A stretch of DNA of 64,000 bases, taken from Pseudomarimonas arenosa. Lineage in GTDB: Bacteria; Pseudomonadota; Gammaproteobacteria; Xanthomonadales; Xanthomonadaceae. Where the stretch lies: NCBI RefSeq assembly GCF_014841215.1, contig NZ_JACYTR010000016.1, forward strand, positions 34,061 to 98,060, read 5' to 3'. The translations under genes and the position numbers were made by a program. The notes beneath the pieces were generated by a model. It did no database searches, was not told the DNA's origin, and worked only from the letters and a program-made list of their open reading frames with translations. Shown here piece by piece: positions 9,852 to 19,721 of this stretch. Each line of letters starts with the position of its first letter. Within the stretch, counting starts at the first letter, position 1.

Positions 9852-10292
9852 TTACCCAACTCCGCGGTGTTTTTCCGCTGCCATGCGGGCCAGACCATCG
9901 ACCCGCTCATTCTCAGCGTGCCCGGCGTGGCCGCGAACCCAGTGCCACTGAACTTCATGTTTGAGCCGCACCTCGTCCAGCCGCTGCCACAGGTCCTGAT
10001 TCTTCACCGGATCACCGGCAGCCGTCTTCCAACCACGTCGCTTCCAATTGAGCAGCCATTCGGTCATACCCTGGCGCAGATACTGCGAGTCGGTATATAG
10101 ATCAACCTGGCAGGGCCGGCGCAGCGCCTCAAGGGCGGCCAGCGCAGCCATCATCTCCATCCGGTTGTTGGTGGTCTGCGGCTCGCCGCCGACCAGTTCC
10201 TTCTCGGCCCCGGAGTAGCGTAGCAGGGCAGCCCAACCGCCCGGACCAGGATTTCCCAGACAAGCACCGTCGGTAAAGATCTCGACCCGCAT
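9852..10292 (-). CDS. rnhA: Ribonuclease HI
   Basis: 146 aa when started at the ATG at 10292 ([19 protein letters not shown]), close to the usual ~150-aa length. Active-site residues are present: Asp in FTDGAC, Glu in [14 protein letters not shown], Asp in YTDSQYL, His in [15 protein letters not shown] and the final Asp in the same motif. It degrades RNA in RNA-DNA hybrids (R-loops, primers). The start overlaps by one base the TGA of the upstream methyltransferase gene (TGATG). A longer open frame upstream of 10292 belongs to the overlapping gene and is not used. Confidence 0.96.
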   Translation of the reverse strand: MRVEIFTDGACLGNPGPGGWAALLRYSGAEKELVGGEPQTTNNRMEMMAALAALEALRRPCQVDLYTDSQYLRQGMTEWLLNWKRRGWKTAAGDPVKNQDLWQRLDEVRLKHEVQWHWVRGHAGHAENERVDGLARMAAEKHRGVG

Positions 10293-10957
10293 CAGGTGGG
10301 CCGCGCCGTCGGCTTGAACACGACGTTTCGCCGCGCACCCACCGCCGTCATGCCCGCCCGACGCTTGCGTGCCACCAGGGCCCAGGAGGTTCTGCACGGA
10401 GCAAACTGCAGGCCATGCAAGGACTCACCCAAGGGCAAGGGCCACAGCGGCCCGATCGGACGCCGCTCTTCAATGACCAAACCGGCCGATTCACAGCAGC
10501 GCAGCACGCGAGAGCGATCAATCGGCAGCAGCCCTTGCCAGCGGCTACGCCATAGACTGAAACGGGAAAACACAGTCAGCATCAAGACTCCTTCGGGCTG
10601 CAGGCAGCGGGCGACTTCTTCCAGCAGATCTGGCCAGTCCTGGCACTGCTCAAGCGCGTGCTGCACATACACCAGACTCAGGGACTCACTGGCCAGGGGC
10701 AAGCGCTCCGATTGACAATCGAAGTCGCCACCCAATTGCCCCTCCCGAGGATACAGCCGGCAGACATGCTGCAGCATGTTGCCGGACAATTCCCCCGGAC
10801 ACGACGCCGAGGCTCGCAAGAACAGGCCGCGCACGCCAGCGTGTGCGGTGAGCAAGGGCGTCATCGCGCGCTGCTCGAGCGCCAGCACTCGTTGGCAGGC
10901 GGTCGATTGAAACCAGTGCGCCGGGCATGGCTTGGAGGAGGGGGGTACCTGCGGCAT
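10292..10957 (-). CDS. SAM-dependent methyltransferase, YafS-like
   Basis: 221 aa from the ATG at 10957 ([11 protein letters not shown]). It shows a class I methyltransferase-type fold: [16 protein letters not shown] where the first SAM loop is expected, [31 protein letters not shown] as the motif II/III region, and [26 protein letters not shown] near motif IV. The gene sits between rnhA and divergent gloB, exactly where E. coli has yafS, and overlaps rnhA by one base. Its substrate is unknown. The 76-bp divergent spacer to gloB should hold both promoters. Confidence 0.82.
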   Translation of the reverse strand: MPQVPPSSKPCPAHWFQSTACQRVLALEQRAMTPLLTAHAGVRGLFLRASASCPGELSGNMLQHVCRLYPREGQLGGDFDCQSERLPLASESLSLVYVQHALEQCQDWPDLLEEVARCLQPEGVLMLTVFSRFSLWRSRWQGLLPIDRSRVLRCCESAGLVIEERRPIGPLWPLPLGESLHGLQFAPCRTSWALVARKRRAGMTAVGARRNVVFKPTARPT

Positions 10958-11033
10958 TTGCGCTCTATTGTGCCCGAGCACCCATTGCCCTGACACTTGT
11001 ATTTGGCGTGCGCTGTCGGCGCGCGTCCTCTTC

Positions 11034-11813
11034 ATGGAAGTCCACGTGAACCCTGTGCAGCCCCAGATTGACGCCCTGCCGGCCTTCAGCGACAACTACG
11101 TCTGGCGCTTCACCTCCGCCGACGGCACATGGCTGGTCGATCCAGGGGAGCCGCGCCTGGTTGCATCGGCGCTGCATGACAGCCCGGCCTTGGCCGGCAT
11201 TCTGATCACCCATCACCATGCCGACCATGTCGGTGGCTTGGCGGCGCTTCCGATCGACTCAAGCGTTCGCGTCATCGCCCCGCACGATCCGCGTATCGGT
11301 CGCGCGAGCGAACGGGTGGCAGAGGGCGATGAAGTGGACTGTGGCGGTCTGCGCTTCAATGTTTGGGAGGTGCCCGGCCACACCAGCAGCCATATCGCCT
11401 TCCTGGCCACCGATATCGTTTTCTGCGGCGACACCCTGTTCAGCCTGGGCTGCGGCCGGTTGTTTGAAGGTAGCCCAGCCCAGATGCACGCCTCGCTGAC
11501 GCGACTGGCCAGTCTGCCGCGTACGACGCGCTTCTATCCGGCGCACGAATACACCGAAGCCAACGGACGCTTCGCCCTTGAGGTCGACCCCGGCAATCAG
11601 GATCTCCAACGCTATCTGCAATCCGTTAGGTCGAAACGACAGCGCGAAGAAGCAAGCCTACCCACCAGCCTTGCGGTGGAACTCGACTGCAACCCATTCC
11701 TGCGCTGCCACAGCGACTCGGTGAAACAATCAGTTGAGGCAAGACAAGGCCACGAACTGATCTCCGAACTCGAGGTGTTTGCCGCTCTTCGCCAATGGAA
11801 AGACGTGTTTTGA
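11034..11813 (+). CDS. gloB: Hydroxyacylglutathione hydrolase (glyoxalase II)
   Basis: 259 aa, the usual size. The metallo-beta-lactamase metal motif THHHADHVGG is present, followed by HTSSHIAF and CGDTLFSLGCGRLFEG and YPAHEYTEANGRFA, all typical of glyoxalase II. It hydrolyses S-D-lactoylglutathione to D-lactate and glutathione in methylglyoxal detoxification. ATG at 11034 is chosen; a GTG at 11046 is the alternative. The 3' end overlaps the transglycosylase gene by 19 bases, the same gloB-mltD neighbourhood as in E. coli. Confidence 0.95.
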   Translation: MEVHVNPVQPQIDALPAFSDNYVWRFTSADGTWLVDPGEPRLVASALHDSPALAGILITHHHADHVGGLAALPIDSSVRVIAPHDPRIGRASERVAEGDEVDCGGLRFNVWEVPGHTSSHIAFLATDIVFCGDTLFSLGCGRLFEGSPAQMHASLTRLASLPRTTRFYPAHEYTEANGRFALEVDPGNQDLQRYLQSVRSKRQREEASLPTSLAVELDCNPFLRCHSDSVKQSVEARQGHELISELEVFAALRQWKDVF

Positions 11814-12964
11814 TCGGCCACGCATGGATCCGGCGTGCCGGCCTGTTCACCCTGCTGATGGCGCTGGTTGGCTGTGTCAGCGTGCCACCGCCAATTCCTC
11901 CGGCCGCCAGCGTGCGCAGCCAACCCACGGCCGAATCAATTCCGGCGACCGACGCGACACCGATCAGCCCCGCGCCCACTCCCGAGCCGCCTGTCGCTGA
12001 GCCCAGCACGATCGACCTGCGCGCTGCACTGCTGAGTTCGCTGCCGGCGGCCCTTGACTGTCAAGCGTTCCCGGCCACCAAGGCGCGCCCATACACGGTC
12101 AAGATTCTCGGCACCACCCTGTCCAAGCGTTTGCCGATGCTCGACTACGTTCTGCGCGAACTTGAGACCGAGCAGCTCAGCAGCCTATATGCCCTGGTGC
12201 CGCTGATTGAGAGTCAGCTGCAGACCGACCCGGGCAACCGAGGCGCCGTGCGTGGCATGTGGCAGTTTTCCACTGATACCGCCCGTCTGTACGACCTGCT
12301 GCCGCCGTCCGGTGTCGATCGGCGTCTGGATGCGGTGGCCGCCACGATCGCTGCGCGCCGCCACTTGCAACAATTGCATGAGCAGTTCGGTGACTGGCGT
12401 CTGGTATTGGCAGCCTACAACGCCGGCCCATACCGGGTACAACGGGCGATATCGACATTCCCCGACAGTCGATCGGCAGCAGAAAATCTGCACGCGCTGC
12501 GGCTGCCCGCTCACACGCTGGGGTATATCAACCGGATAGGCGCCCTTGCCTGCCTGATCAAGCAGCAGGAGGAACTCGGCATATCGATGCAACTGCCTGT
12601 TGAACGGCGCTTGCAAGCTCTATCGATCACCGACTGCAGGGCTGCAGCAACCGCTGGCACGCCGGCGCGTTCGGTGGAGCCGGCCACCGAGTTGAATCCA
12701 CTGCTACGCCAGCCTGCGCGCCTGCCCGCAGATTTCCGCCTGCTGATCAGCAATTCGCAAGGCTGTTCATCAGTTTGGCTGACGGAGCGAATGGTCGAGT
12801 CACAGAGCGGCGATGGCGCTCGGAGCTACCGGGTTCGAGCCGGTGACAGCCTGTGGAGCATTTCCCGCAAAATCGGCGTTTCGATTGAAGACCTGTTGCG
12901 CTGGAACCAACTGCGCCGCGAAGCCACCCTACGCATAGGTCAAGTGCTACGTCTGGCGCCTTGA
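11795..12964 (+). CDS. mltD: Membrane-bound lytic murein transglycosylase, MltD-like, with LysM
   Basis: 389 aa. A lipoprotein signal ends in ALVGC (Cys27). A Pro-rich linker leads to an SLT goose-lysozyme-type domain with the catalytic Glu139 ([10 protein letters not shown]), [15 protein letters not shown] and [15 protein letters not shown]. One LysM domain closes the protein ([17 protein letters not shown] to IGQVLRLAP, about residues 342-388). E. coli MltD has two or more LysM modules, so this version is shorter. It cleaves peptidoglycan glycan strands from the outer-membrane face. It overlaps the end of gloB, so the two are probably co-transcribed, and fabI follows after 47 bases. Confidence 0.9.
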   Translation: MERRVLIGHAWIRRAGLFTLLMALVGCVSVPPPIPPAASVRSQPTAESIPATDATPISPAPTPEPPVAEPSTIDLRAALLSSLPAALDCQAFPATKARPYTVKILGTTLSKRLPMLDYVLRELETEQLSSLYALVPLIESQLQTDPGNRGAVRGMWQFSTDTARLYDLLPPSGVDRRLDAVAATIAARRHLQQLHEQFGDWRLVLAAYNAGPYRVQRAISTFPDSRSAAENLHALRLPAHTLGYINRIGALACLIKQQEELGISMQLPVERRLQALSITDCRAAATAGTPARSVEPATELNPLLRQPARLPADFRLLISNSQGCSSVWLTERMVESQSGDGARSYRVRAGDSLWSISRKIGVSIEDLLRWNQLRREATLRIGQVLRLAP

Positions 12965-13011
12965 GCGATTCACGTGCAAACTTGCCCGGTTTTGAACCGC
13001 TGGATAAGCAC

Positions 13012-13806
13012 ATGGGATTTCTACAAGGCAAACGCGCCCTCATCGTCGGCATCGCCAGTCAGCGCTCGATTGCCTGGGGCATTGCCCAGGCAATGCATCA
13101 GCAGGGCGCCGAGCTGGCCTTTACCTATCAGAACGAAAAGCTGAAATCGCGCGTCGAAGATGCGGCGGCGGAATTCGGTTCCAGCATCGTCATTCCGCTG
13201 GACGTGGCTGACGATACTCAGATCGATGAGGCCTTCGTGCAGCTCGGCAAACACTGGGATGGCTTCGATATCCTGGTGCACTCGGTGGGCTTTGCGCCGC
13301 GCGAAGCATTGGAGGGCGAATTCCTCAAAGGGCTGAGTCGTGACTCGTTCCGCATTGCGCATGATATTTCCAGTTACAGCTTTGCTGCATTGGCCAAGGC
13401 AGCACGTCCGATGCTGCAGGGCCGCAATGCCGCCTTGCTCACCTTGAGCTATCTGGGTGCCGAGCGCGCACTGGCCAGCTACAACGTGATGGGTCTGGCC
13501 AAGGCCAGCCTGGAGGCCTGCACGCGTTATCTGGCACTGAATCTGGGCCGCGAAGGAATTCGCGTCAACGCCATTTCGGCCGGACCGATCAAGACGCTCG
13601 CTGCGGCGGGGATCTCCAACTTCCGCAAGATGCTCACCCACGTGGAGACCGAAGCGCCGCTGCGACGTACGGTCACCATTGAGGATGTCGGCAATGCCGC
13701 CGCCTTCCTGTGCTCTGACCTTGCCGCCGGAATCACCGGTGAAGTGACCTATGTCGATGGCGGCTACAACATTCTCGGCATGACCGGTCTGGAAGACGGG
13801 CATTAA
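13012..13806 (+). CDS. fabI: Enoyl-[acyl-carrier-protein] reductase (NADH)
   Basis: 264 aa, aligning by eye along its whole length with E. coli Fab[17 protein letters not shown] nucleotide fold, [30 protein letters not shown], and the catalytic Tyr-x6-Lys in [15 protein letters not shown], then [16 protein letters not shown] and the C-terminal [10 protein letters not shown]. It performs the last reduction of each fatty acid elongation round and is the triclosan target in sensitive species. The ATG at 13012 gives the conserved N terminus; an in-frame TTG at 12961 overlapping the mltD stop is less likely. Confidence 0.96.
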   Translation: MGFLQGKRALIVGIASQRSIAWGIAQAMHQQGAELAFTYQNEKLKSRVEDAAAEFGSSIVIPLDVADDTQIDEAFVQLGKHWDGFDILVHSVGFAPREALEGEFLKGLSRDSFRIAHDISSYSFAALAKAARPMLQGRNAALLTLSYLGAERALASYNVMGLAKASLEACTRYLALNLGREGIRVNAISAGPIKTLAAAGISNFRKMLTHVETEAPLRRTVTIEDVGNAAAFLCSDLAAGITGEVTYVDGGYNILGMTGLEDGH

Positions 13807-13817
13807 CCAGAAGGTCT

Positions 13818-13845
13818 CTGAAAGCTTCCGTCGGGAGGCTTTCAG
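13818..13845 (+). terminator. Hairpin after fabI
   Basis: A 12-bp stem (CTGAAAGCTTCC pairing with GGAGGCTTTCAG, one G-U pair) with a four-base loop, 12 bases after the fabI stop. There is no T run, so it is a probable 3' end stabiliser or a Rho-assisted terminator. Confidence 0.55.
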
Positions 13846-14115
13846 CGCCGCCGACCGCGGCAAAACCGCGCAACACTTCGCCGAGGCGTGTCGAAGCGCG
13901 CCTCGACAATGCATCGCGCGGACCGAAGGCGGGTGGTTGGCCGAAACGGTGCGGTTCTCAGTGCAACCTTGAGCTGCTCGCTTCGGCCCAGCACCCTTCG
14001 ACTACTAGCTCAGGCTGCGCACTTCCACGCTGGCTGAGCTCATTCGGCCTGCAACACCCGACCTGCAGACAGTACGCAACAGGCCCCCTTCGACCAGCTC
14101 CGAGTGCGTCGCCAA
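13846..14115. other. Intergenic stretch between fabI and ppiD without a gene
   Basis: No open frame with coding character. It holds two degenerate direct copies of a CCCTTCGAC...AGCTC motif (about 13991 and 14090), which resembles a short intergenic repeat common in proteobacteria. Nothing else is recognised. Confidence 0.5.
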
Positions 14116-14146
14116 AGAAAAAGCCGCCCAGGGGGCGGCTTTTTCT
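14116..14146. terminator. Bidirectional intrinsic terminator between fabI and ppiD
   Basis: A perfect 14-bp inverted repeat (AGAAAAAGCCGCCC) around a three-base loop, with an A run on the left and a T run on the right. It can stop transcripts from both strands and lies 18 bases beyond the ppiD stop on the minus strand. Confidence 0.85.
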
Positions 14147-14164
14147 ACGCTGCGCGCGATCAGA

Positions 14165-16078
14165 TCAGAGACGATCCACTGCGCGCTGGATCTCTATGCC
14201 TTGCTTGGCCTTGTCGATCATGTCCTGCATCTCGATCGCCGCCTTGGTCTGCGCAATCTGCTGGCTCACCGCCTGGCGTTCCATCGCCGGCACGGAATTG
14301 GGATCACCATCATTTACCTTGGTCACCTCAACCAGGGCACGACGTTCCGCAGGCAGGTCGACCTTGGCGAAGCTTGGACTCCCCTCTGCCGGACGGGCCA
14401 AGGTGAACGCCTTGCTGACCACTTCCCGATCAAGATTGACCGCACCGCGACCCACACCGGCCTCACTGCGCAGCTCAACGCCCACGTCCGCGGCCAGATC
14501 AGCCAGCGACTCGCCGTTGTTCAACCGCTGCAGCAGATCATCAGCACGCTTGTCCGCCAGATTCTGCCGCTGCTCACGGCGCCAGTCGGATAGCAATTGA
14601 TCACGCACCTCAGCAAAGCTCAACGGCACCGAGGGCTTGTGTTCTGCCACCCGAACCACGGCGGTGCGTGCTTCGTCGAGCTTGATCGGATCTGAACCCT
14701 CTCCCTTTTCGATCGAGCCCGGCGCAAACGCGAAGTTCAGCACATCGCGGTTGAAGGTGATCGGATCAGCGCCACCTGCGCGACCAAATGTTGCCGTTGT
14801 CTGCAGTTGCAATCCCAGCTTGTCGGCTGCCGCCTTCAGTTCAGTCGGATTCTGGAACACCTCGTCGACCAGGCGACCGGCCAATTCGCTGAACCGCCGC
14901 TCGCGCTCGTTCTGGTTGTAGTCCTGCTCCAGCTCGGCGCGCACTTCTTCAAACGATTTGATTTCACCGGGACGCTCGTCGCGCAGCTGAATCACGTGCC
15001 AGCCTTCCGAGCTCTTGACCGGATCGCTGATCGCGTCTTTTTGCATGGCGAACAAAGCGGTTTCGAAGGCCGGATCGAGGAAGCCAGGCTCCAACCAACC
15101 CAGATCGCCACCCGCAGACTTCGAACCGATGTCGTCGCTGTGCTGCTTGGCCAACTCGGCGAAATCAGCGCCGCCACGTGCCTGCTTGGCCAGTTCATCA
15201 GCCCGCGCCTGAGCGTCCTGTTGCGCCTGCGCCGGCGCATCGGCCGCCACCTTGACGAGTATGTGCGAGGCCAAGCGCTGAGCCGGACGCGAATAGCGCG
15301 ACTTCTGCGTCTCGTAACGCTCGCGCAGCGATTCCTCCGACGCCTGCGCCGGCACATCGATGGCGCTGGCGTCGACGATGACGTACTCAATCGCCACCTG
15401 CTCTTCGCTTACATAGCGATCGCTGTGCTCGGTCAAGTAGGCTTGCAGAGTTTCTTCGCTGGGATCAGCAACAGCGTCAGCAGCCGGCGCCTCGAGCATC
15501 AACACATTGAGATCACGGGTCTGGTCACGCAGACGGAAATAGTTGTCGACTTCGCTCGTCGTCGCCAGCGCACTGTCATTCAAGGCCGTGGGCAAGGCGC
15601 GGATGGTCATGTCTTCGCGCATGCGCGCTTCGAAGCCGCGCGGCGTCATGCCCTGACTGGCAAGCAGCAGGGTGTACTGCTGTGGATCGAACTTGCCGTT
15701 GGTGTGGAATACCTCCATCTGGGAGATTTCCTTTTGCAGCTCGCCGCGGCCGACCACCAGGCCCAGTTCCTGCGACACCTGCCGCAGGACTTCAGCCTCG
15801 ATCATGTTGTCGAGCAGACGCGACTTGCTCTCAGCCGACTCGATGCTGGCTCCATCGTAGTTGTCGCCCAGCATTCGGCGCATCTGCTGCCGATATTGAT
15901 CGAACCGACTGCGGAAGTCGTCCTGCGATATTTCCGATTCGCCGACCTTCGCCACCCAGGTTTCAATCGAACTATCGAAGTAGTTGTTCACCCCAAAGAA
16001 GGCGAACGGCACGATCAGCAATCCGATGATGATCGTGGCGATCCAGCCCGAAGTCTTCTCTCGCAACGCAGTCAACAT
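14165..16078 (-). CDS. ppiD: Periplasmic folding chaperone / peptidyl-prolyl isomerase PpiD
   Basis: 637 aa from ATG at 16078 (MLTALREKTSGW). A single N-terminal transmembrane helix (WIATIIIGLLIVPFAFFGV) anchors it in the inner membrane; a SurA_N/PpiD_N chaperone region follows, then a parvulin-type (PpiC) domain with SHILVKV, GGDLGWLEPGFLDPAFE and SSEGWHVIQLRDER, and a C-terminal chaperone region. The length and position next to hupB and lon match other gammaproteobacteria. It helps nascent periplasmic and outer-membrane proteins leaving the Sec translocon. The alternative upstream start in the same frame lacks a sensible N terminus. Confidence 0.94.
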   Translation of the reverse strand: MLTALREKTSGWIATIIIGLLIVPFAFFGVNNYFDSSIETWVAKVGESEISQDDFRSRFDQYRQQMRRMLGDNYDGASIESAESKSRLLDNMIEAEVLRQVSQELGLVVGRGELQKEISQMEVFHTNGKFDPQQYTLLLASQGMTPRGFEARMREDMTIRALPTALNDSALATTSEVDNYFRLRDQTRDLNVLMLEAPAADAVADPSEETLQAYLTEHSDRYVSEEQVAIEYVIVDASAIDVPAQASEESLRERYETQKSRYSRPAQRLASHILVKVAADAPAQAQQDAQARADELAKQARGGADFAELAKQHSDDIGSKSAGGDLGWLEPGFLDPAFETALFAMQKDAISDPVKSSEGWHVIQLRDERPGEIKSFEEVRAELEQDYNQNERERRFSELAGRLVDEVFQNPTELKAAADKLGLQLQTTATFGRAGGADPITFNRDVLNFAFAPGSIEKGEGSDPIKLDEARTAVVRVAEHKPSVPLSFAEVRDQLLSDWRREQRQNLADKRADDLLQRLNNGESLADLAADVGVELRSEAGVGRGAVNLDREVVSKAFTLARPAEGSPSFAKVDLPAERRALVEVTKVNDGDPNSVPAMERQAVSQQIAQTKAAIEMQDMIDKAKQGIEIQRAVDRL

Positions 16079-16135
16079 GTAACCGCAATCCTCGTGTAAG
16101 CACGGCCCAGAAGCCGCTTCAAAAGGCACAAAAAA

Positions 16136-16162
16136 CAAGGGCGCCGGAGTGCGGCGCCCTTG
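16136..16162 (-). terminator. Intrinsic terminator after the hupB-tRNA-Val-tRNA-Asp transcript
   Basis: A perfect 11-bp stem (CAAGGGCGCCG, five-base loop) followed on the minus strand by GTTTTTTG. It starts seven bases beyond the tRNA-Asp 3' end and separates it from ppiD. Confidence 0.85.
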
Positions 16163-16168
16163 GAAAGA

Positions 16169-16245
16169 TGGCGGAGTGGACGGGACTCGAACCCGCGACC
16201 CCCGGCGTGACAGGCCGGTATTCTAACCGACTGAACTACCACTCC
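16169..16245 (-). tRNA. tRNA-Asp (GTC)
   Basis: 77 nt with encoded CCA. It starts GGAGTGGTAGTTCAGTCGG, closely matching E. coli tRNA-Asp; the anticodon loop reads CTGTCAC, giving anticodon GTC. The acceptor GGAGTGG pairs with CCACTCC. Confidence 0.97.
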
Positions 16246-16291
16246 GCTGTTCTTTTAGCCGTACGACATTATGCCGCACGACGATATTGCT

Positions 16292-16366
16292 TGGTGGGTG
16301 CTGAGGGTTTCGAACCCCCGACCCTCGCCTTGTAAGGGCGACGCTCTACCGCTGAGCTAAGCACCC
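16292..16366 (-). tRNA. tRNA-Val (TAC)
   Basis: 75 nt with encoded CCA. Acceptor GGGTGCT pairs with AGCACCC; the anticodon loop CTTACAA gives TAC. The D-loop is one base shorter than in E. coli tRNA-Val and the T stem has one G-U pair. It starts only 11 bases after the hupB stop codon, so it is probably processed from the hupB message. Confidence 0.96.
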
Positions 16367-16377
16367 GGCGAAGTCGC

Positions 16378-16650
16378 TCAGTTTACTGCATCCTTGAGCG
16401 CTTTGCCAGCCTTAAATGCAGGAACTTTCGAAGCCTTGATTTTGATGGTCTGGCCGGTGCGCGGATTACGGCCCTGACGGGCAGCGCGCTTGCGCACTTG
16501 GAAGGTACCGAAGCCGACCAGCGACACAGTATCGCCTTTCTTCAGCGCTTTCTTGATCACTTCGATGGCAGCGTCGATTGCACGGCCGGCATCGGCCTTC
16601 GACAGCTCAGACTTTTCCGCCACCGCGGCACAGAATTCAGCTTTGTTCAT
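16378..16650 (-). CDS. hupB: DNA-binding protein HU (beta type)
   Basis: 90 aa, standard length. [21 protein letters not shown] start, [26 protein letters not shown], with the DNA-intercalating RNPRTG arm, and the [12 protein letters not shown] end are diagnostic. It is a dimeric nucleoid protein that bends DNA. It lies between lon and two tRNA genes on the same strand; the 296-bp upstream gap (16651-16946) should hold its own promoter, as HU is usually made in far larger amounts than Lon. Confidence 0.97.
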   Translation of the reverse strand: MNKAEFCAAVAEKSELSKADAGRAIDAAIEVIKKALKKGDTVSLVGFGTFQVRKRAARQGRNPRTGQTIKIKASKVPAFKAGKALKDAVN

Positions 16651-16946
16651 TCTCTTGTCACTCCCAATGGTAAGCCCGGACCACCCGGCTCTCGGTTGTC
16701 AGCTTGTAAGGGCCCCGGATTCAATGAACCCTTCTACCCGCCCCCTCCCAACCATGCCTCTTGTGCAGGGCATCGTGAGAAAGACCGCGGTTTTATACCA
16801 GTGCCAGAAAAGCTACGCAACGAAAAAATCCAATAAACATGCGGTTTTCAGCCGGTCAGAAGGAAAAAAGTCGCTTCTTTCAACCGACAACGGCTGCGCT
16901 GCCGTTGCACCGGCAGCAGTCACCATACTCCGCTCAGGCCAAGGAT

Positions 16947-19397
16947 CTAATGCGCCCGACGCGCACCGCCCTCCTGTTCCTTACCCTTGATCGCCGACGA
17001 CTCAGCAGGCAGTTCCGCCGCCGCCTCGGACTTCGGTGAAAGAGGGTGTTCAAGAGCAAGATCCAGCACCTGTTCGATCCAGCGCACTGGCACGATCTTC
17101 ATGCCCTTGGTGACATTCTCCGGAATATCGGTGAGGTCCTTGGCATTTTCTTCCGGAATGATCACCGTGCGAATGCCGCCGCGCAGGGCCGCCAGCAGCT
17201 TTTCCTTCAGACCACCGATCTGCAGCACCTTGCCACGTAGAGTGATCTCGCCAGTCATCGCCACATCCGAGCGCACCGGCACCTTGGTCAGGGCTGACAC
17301 CAGGGCGGTCACCATGGCAATGCCTGCGCTCGGGCCGTCCTTGGGCGTGGCGCCCTCCGGCACGTGCACATGCAGATCGTACTTCTGATGGAAATCGGCC
17401 TCGATGCCCAGGGCTTCGACACGCGCACGCACCACGCTCAGCGCAGCCTTGATCGATTCCTGCATCACTTCGCCCAGCTGGCCGGTGTACTGCAGTCCGC
17501 CCTTACCCGGCGCGAGGGTGGCCTCGATCTGCAGCAGATCGCCGCCTACTTCAGTCCAGGCCAGGCCAGTGACCAATCCCACCTCATTGGCTGCTTCGGC
17601 GCGACCGTAGTCGAAGCGCCGCACACCGAGATACTTGTCGATGTTCTTCGGCGAAACGCTGACCCGCGGCGCCTTCTTGGCCTTCTTGCTCTCCTTCTGC
17701 GGTCCGGCCAGCGCAATCTCTTTCACCACCTTGCGGCAGATCTTGGAGATCTCACGCTCCAGTCCGCGCACGCCGGACTCACGTGTGTAGTAGCGCACCA
17801 CTTCGCGCAATGCCGCTTCGCTGATCGCCAGCTCGGTCTCCTTCAGGCCATTGGCCTTGACCTGCTTGGGCACCAGATAGCGCATTGCAATATTCAGTTT
17901 CTCATCCTCGGTATAGCCGGGAATGCGGATCACTTCCATGCGATCGAGCAAGGGGCCTGGGATATTCAGCGAGTTGGCGGTGGCAACGAACATCACATCG
18001 GACAAGTCGAGATCGACTTCCAGGTAGTGGTCGTTGAAGCTGTGATTCTGCTCCGGATCGAGCACCTCGAGCAGGGCTGAGCTTGGGTCACCGCGGAAGT
18101 CCATGCTCATCTTGTCGATTTCGTCGAGCACGAACAGCGGATTCTTGGTGCCGATCTTCGACAGGTTCTGCACGATGCGTCCCGGCATCGAGCCGATATA
18201 GGTACGCCGGTGGCCGCGAATCTCGGCCTCATCTCGCACGCCGCCCAGACTCATGCGCACAAAGCGCCGATTGGTCGCCTTGGCGATTGATTGTCCGAGC
18301 GAGGTCTTACCCACGCCAGGCGGCCCGACCAGGCACAGAATCGGTCCCTTCATCGTCTTAACACGCTGCTGAACTGCGAGGTACTCGAGGATGCGCTCTT
18401 TGACCTTTTCCAGGCCATAGTGATCGGTATCCAGCACTTCCTGCGCGGACTTCAGGTCCTTGCGGATCTTGCTGCGCTTGCGCCAGGGCACACCGACCAG
18501 CCAATCGATGTAGTTGCGCACGACGGTGGCTTCGGCCGACATCGGCGACATCTGCTTGAGCTTGTTGAGTTCGGTCTTCGCCTTGGCTTCAACCGCCTTC
18601 GGCATCCCGGCATTGGCGATCTTGCGAGCCAGATCCTCAACCTCATTCGAGGCCTCGTCGATCTCACCGAGCTCCTTCTGAATGGCCTTCATTTGCTCAT
18701 TCAGGTAGTACTCGCGCTGGCTCTTCTCCATCTGCGACTTGACCCGGCCGCGAATGCGCTTTTCCAACTGCTGCACGTCGATCTCACCGTCGACGAAGCC
18801 AATCAGACGCTCCAGGCGCTGCGCCACATCCACCAGCTCCAGCAGCTGCTGCTTGTCAGCCAGACGAATGCCCAAATGGGCGGCGATGGTATCGGCGATG
18901 CGCGAGGGATCATCAATGCCCGACAGGGTAGAAAGCAGCTCCGGTGGAATCTTGCGATTCATCTTCACGTACTGCTCGAACAGCGACAGCAATGAGCGCA
19001 CCGTGATGTCGATCTCACGCTCTTCCACGCCGTATTCGGATTCCACCACTTCGCCGTCGGCCAGCAAGGCGCCGTCGTCGTCCTGCATGCCATGCACTTC
19101 GACTCGCGACAAGCCCTCAACCAGCACCTTGATCGTGCCGTCCGGCAGCTTCAGCAACTGCAGCACCTGGGCCAGCGCCCCCATCGGATACAGATCCTTC
19201 GGTGCCGGGTCATCGACATCCGGACTGGTCTGAGCGACCAGCAGGATCTGCTTGTCTTTTTCCATGGCGACATCGAGCGCCTTGACCGACTTCTCCCGGC
19301 CGACGAACAACGGAATCACCATGTGCGGGTACACCACCACATCCCGCAGCGGCAGGACGGGGATTCCTTTCAGGACTTGCTTGCGCTCATCGCTCAT
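16947..19397 (-). CDS. lon: ATP-dependent protease Lon
   Basis: 816 aa from ATG at 19397 ([26 protein letters not shown]), with GGAG eight bases upstream. The N-terminal substrate-binding LAN domain, coiled-coil region, AAA+ module with Walker [15 protein letters not shown] and Walker [11 protein letters not shown], and the C-terminal protease domain with catalytic Ser in [10 protein letters not shown] and Lys in [13 protein letters not shown] are all present. It degrades misfolded and regulatory proteins in the cytoplasm. A very good sigma-32 promoter lies at 19470-19497, so it is heat-inducible. Its C terminus ends in a low-complexity Ala/Glu/Gly tail. Confidence 0.97.
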   Translation of the reverse strand: MSDERKQVLKGIPVLPLRDVVVYPHMVIPLFVGREKSVKALDVAMEKDKQILLVAQTSPDVDDPAPKDLYPMGALAQVLQLLKLPDGTIKVLVEGLSRVEVHGMQDDDGALLADGEVVESEYGVEEREIDITVRSLLSLFEQYVKMNRKIPPELLSTLSGIDDPSRIADTIAAHLGIRLADKQQLLELVDVAQRLERLIGFVDGEIDVQQLEKRIRGRVKSQMEKSQREYYLNEQMKAIQKELGEIDEASNEVEDLARKIANAGMPKAVEAKAKTELNKLKQMSPMSAEATVVRNYIDWLVGVPWRKRSKIRKDLKSAQEVLDTDHYGLEKVKERILEYLAVQQRVKTMKGPILCLVGPPGVGKTSLGQSIAKATNRRFVRMSLGGVRDEAEIRGHRRTYIGSMPGRIVQNLSKIGTKNPLFVLDEIDKMSMDFRGDPSSALLEVLDPEQNHSFNDHYLEVDLDLSDVMFVATANSLNIPGPLLDRMEVIRIPGYTEDEKLNIAMRYLVPKQVKANGLKETELAISEAALREVVRYYTRESGVRGLEREISKICRKVVKEIALAGPQKESKKAKKAPRVSVSPKNIDKYLGVRRFDYGRAEAANEVGLVTGLAWTEVGGDLLQIEATLAPGKGGLQYTGQLGEVMQESIKAALSVVRARVEALGIEADFHQKYDLHVHVPEGATPKDGPSAGIAMVTALVSALTKVPVRSDVAMTGEITLRGKVLQIGGLKEKLLAALRGGIRTVIIPEENAKDLTDIPENVTKGMKIVPVRWIEQVLDLALEHPLSPKSEAAAELPAESSAIKGKEQEGGARRAH

Positions 19398-19469
19398 CGC
19401 GTACTCCAGAGTGTTCGGGGGGTCCATCTCCCCGACTGATGATTACGGGGTCTCGCTTCTGAACTCTCA

Positions 19470-19497
19470 ACATGGGGGCGAGCGGGAACGGCTCAAG
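19470..19497 (-). promoter_or_regulatory. Sigma-32 (RpoH) type heat-shock promoter of lon
   Basis: On the minus strand, -35 CTTGAGC (19497-19491), a 13-base spacer and -10 CCCCATGT (19477-19470) match the recalled RpoH consensus CTTGAA / CCCCATnT nearly perfectly. The predicted start is about 65 bases upstream of the lon ATG. The rest of the 19398-19721 gap shows no gene. Confidence 0.75.
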
Positions 19498-19721
19498 CCC
19501 AGCATGCTCCCAAGCAAAGGCAGCATCAAGGAACCCGTGACAGGTATTCAGACTTGACCCCGGCGAGGGCCGCACCGCCCCTGGAAGGGCGAACGCCTGT
19601 GCCGACTTCGAGGCCGTCCGAACAGGGGCTTGCGCCACAAAGTTGAGAACTTGCCGAGAAAAGACCGGCAACCGGCGTTCAGTCTTGAGCAGGGGGCAGG
19701 CAGCTCGCACTGCCGCCCGCG

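Noticed and set aside
14807..16099. 430-codon + frame opposite ppiD
   Set aside because: Shadow of ppiD on the other strand; His/Gln/Leu-rich composition typical of antisense reading in GC-rich DNA.
16898..16917. GCTGCCG/CGGCAGC hairpin after lon as a terminator
   Set aside because: No T run follows on the minus strand at proper distance.
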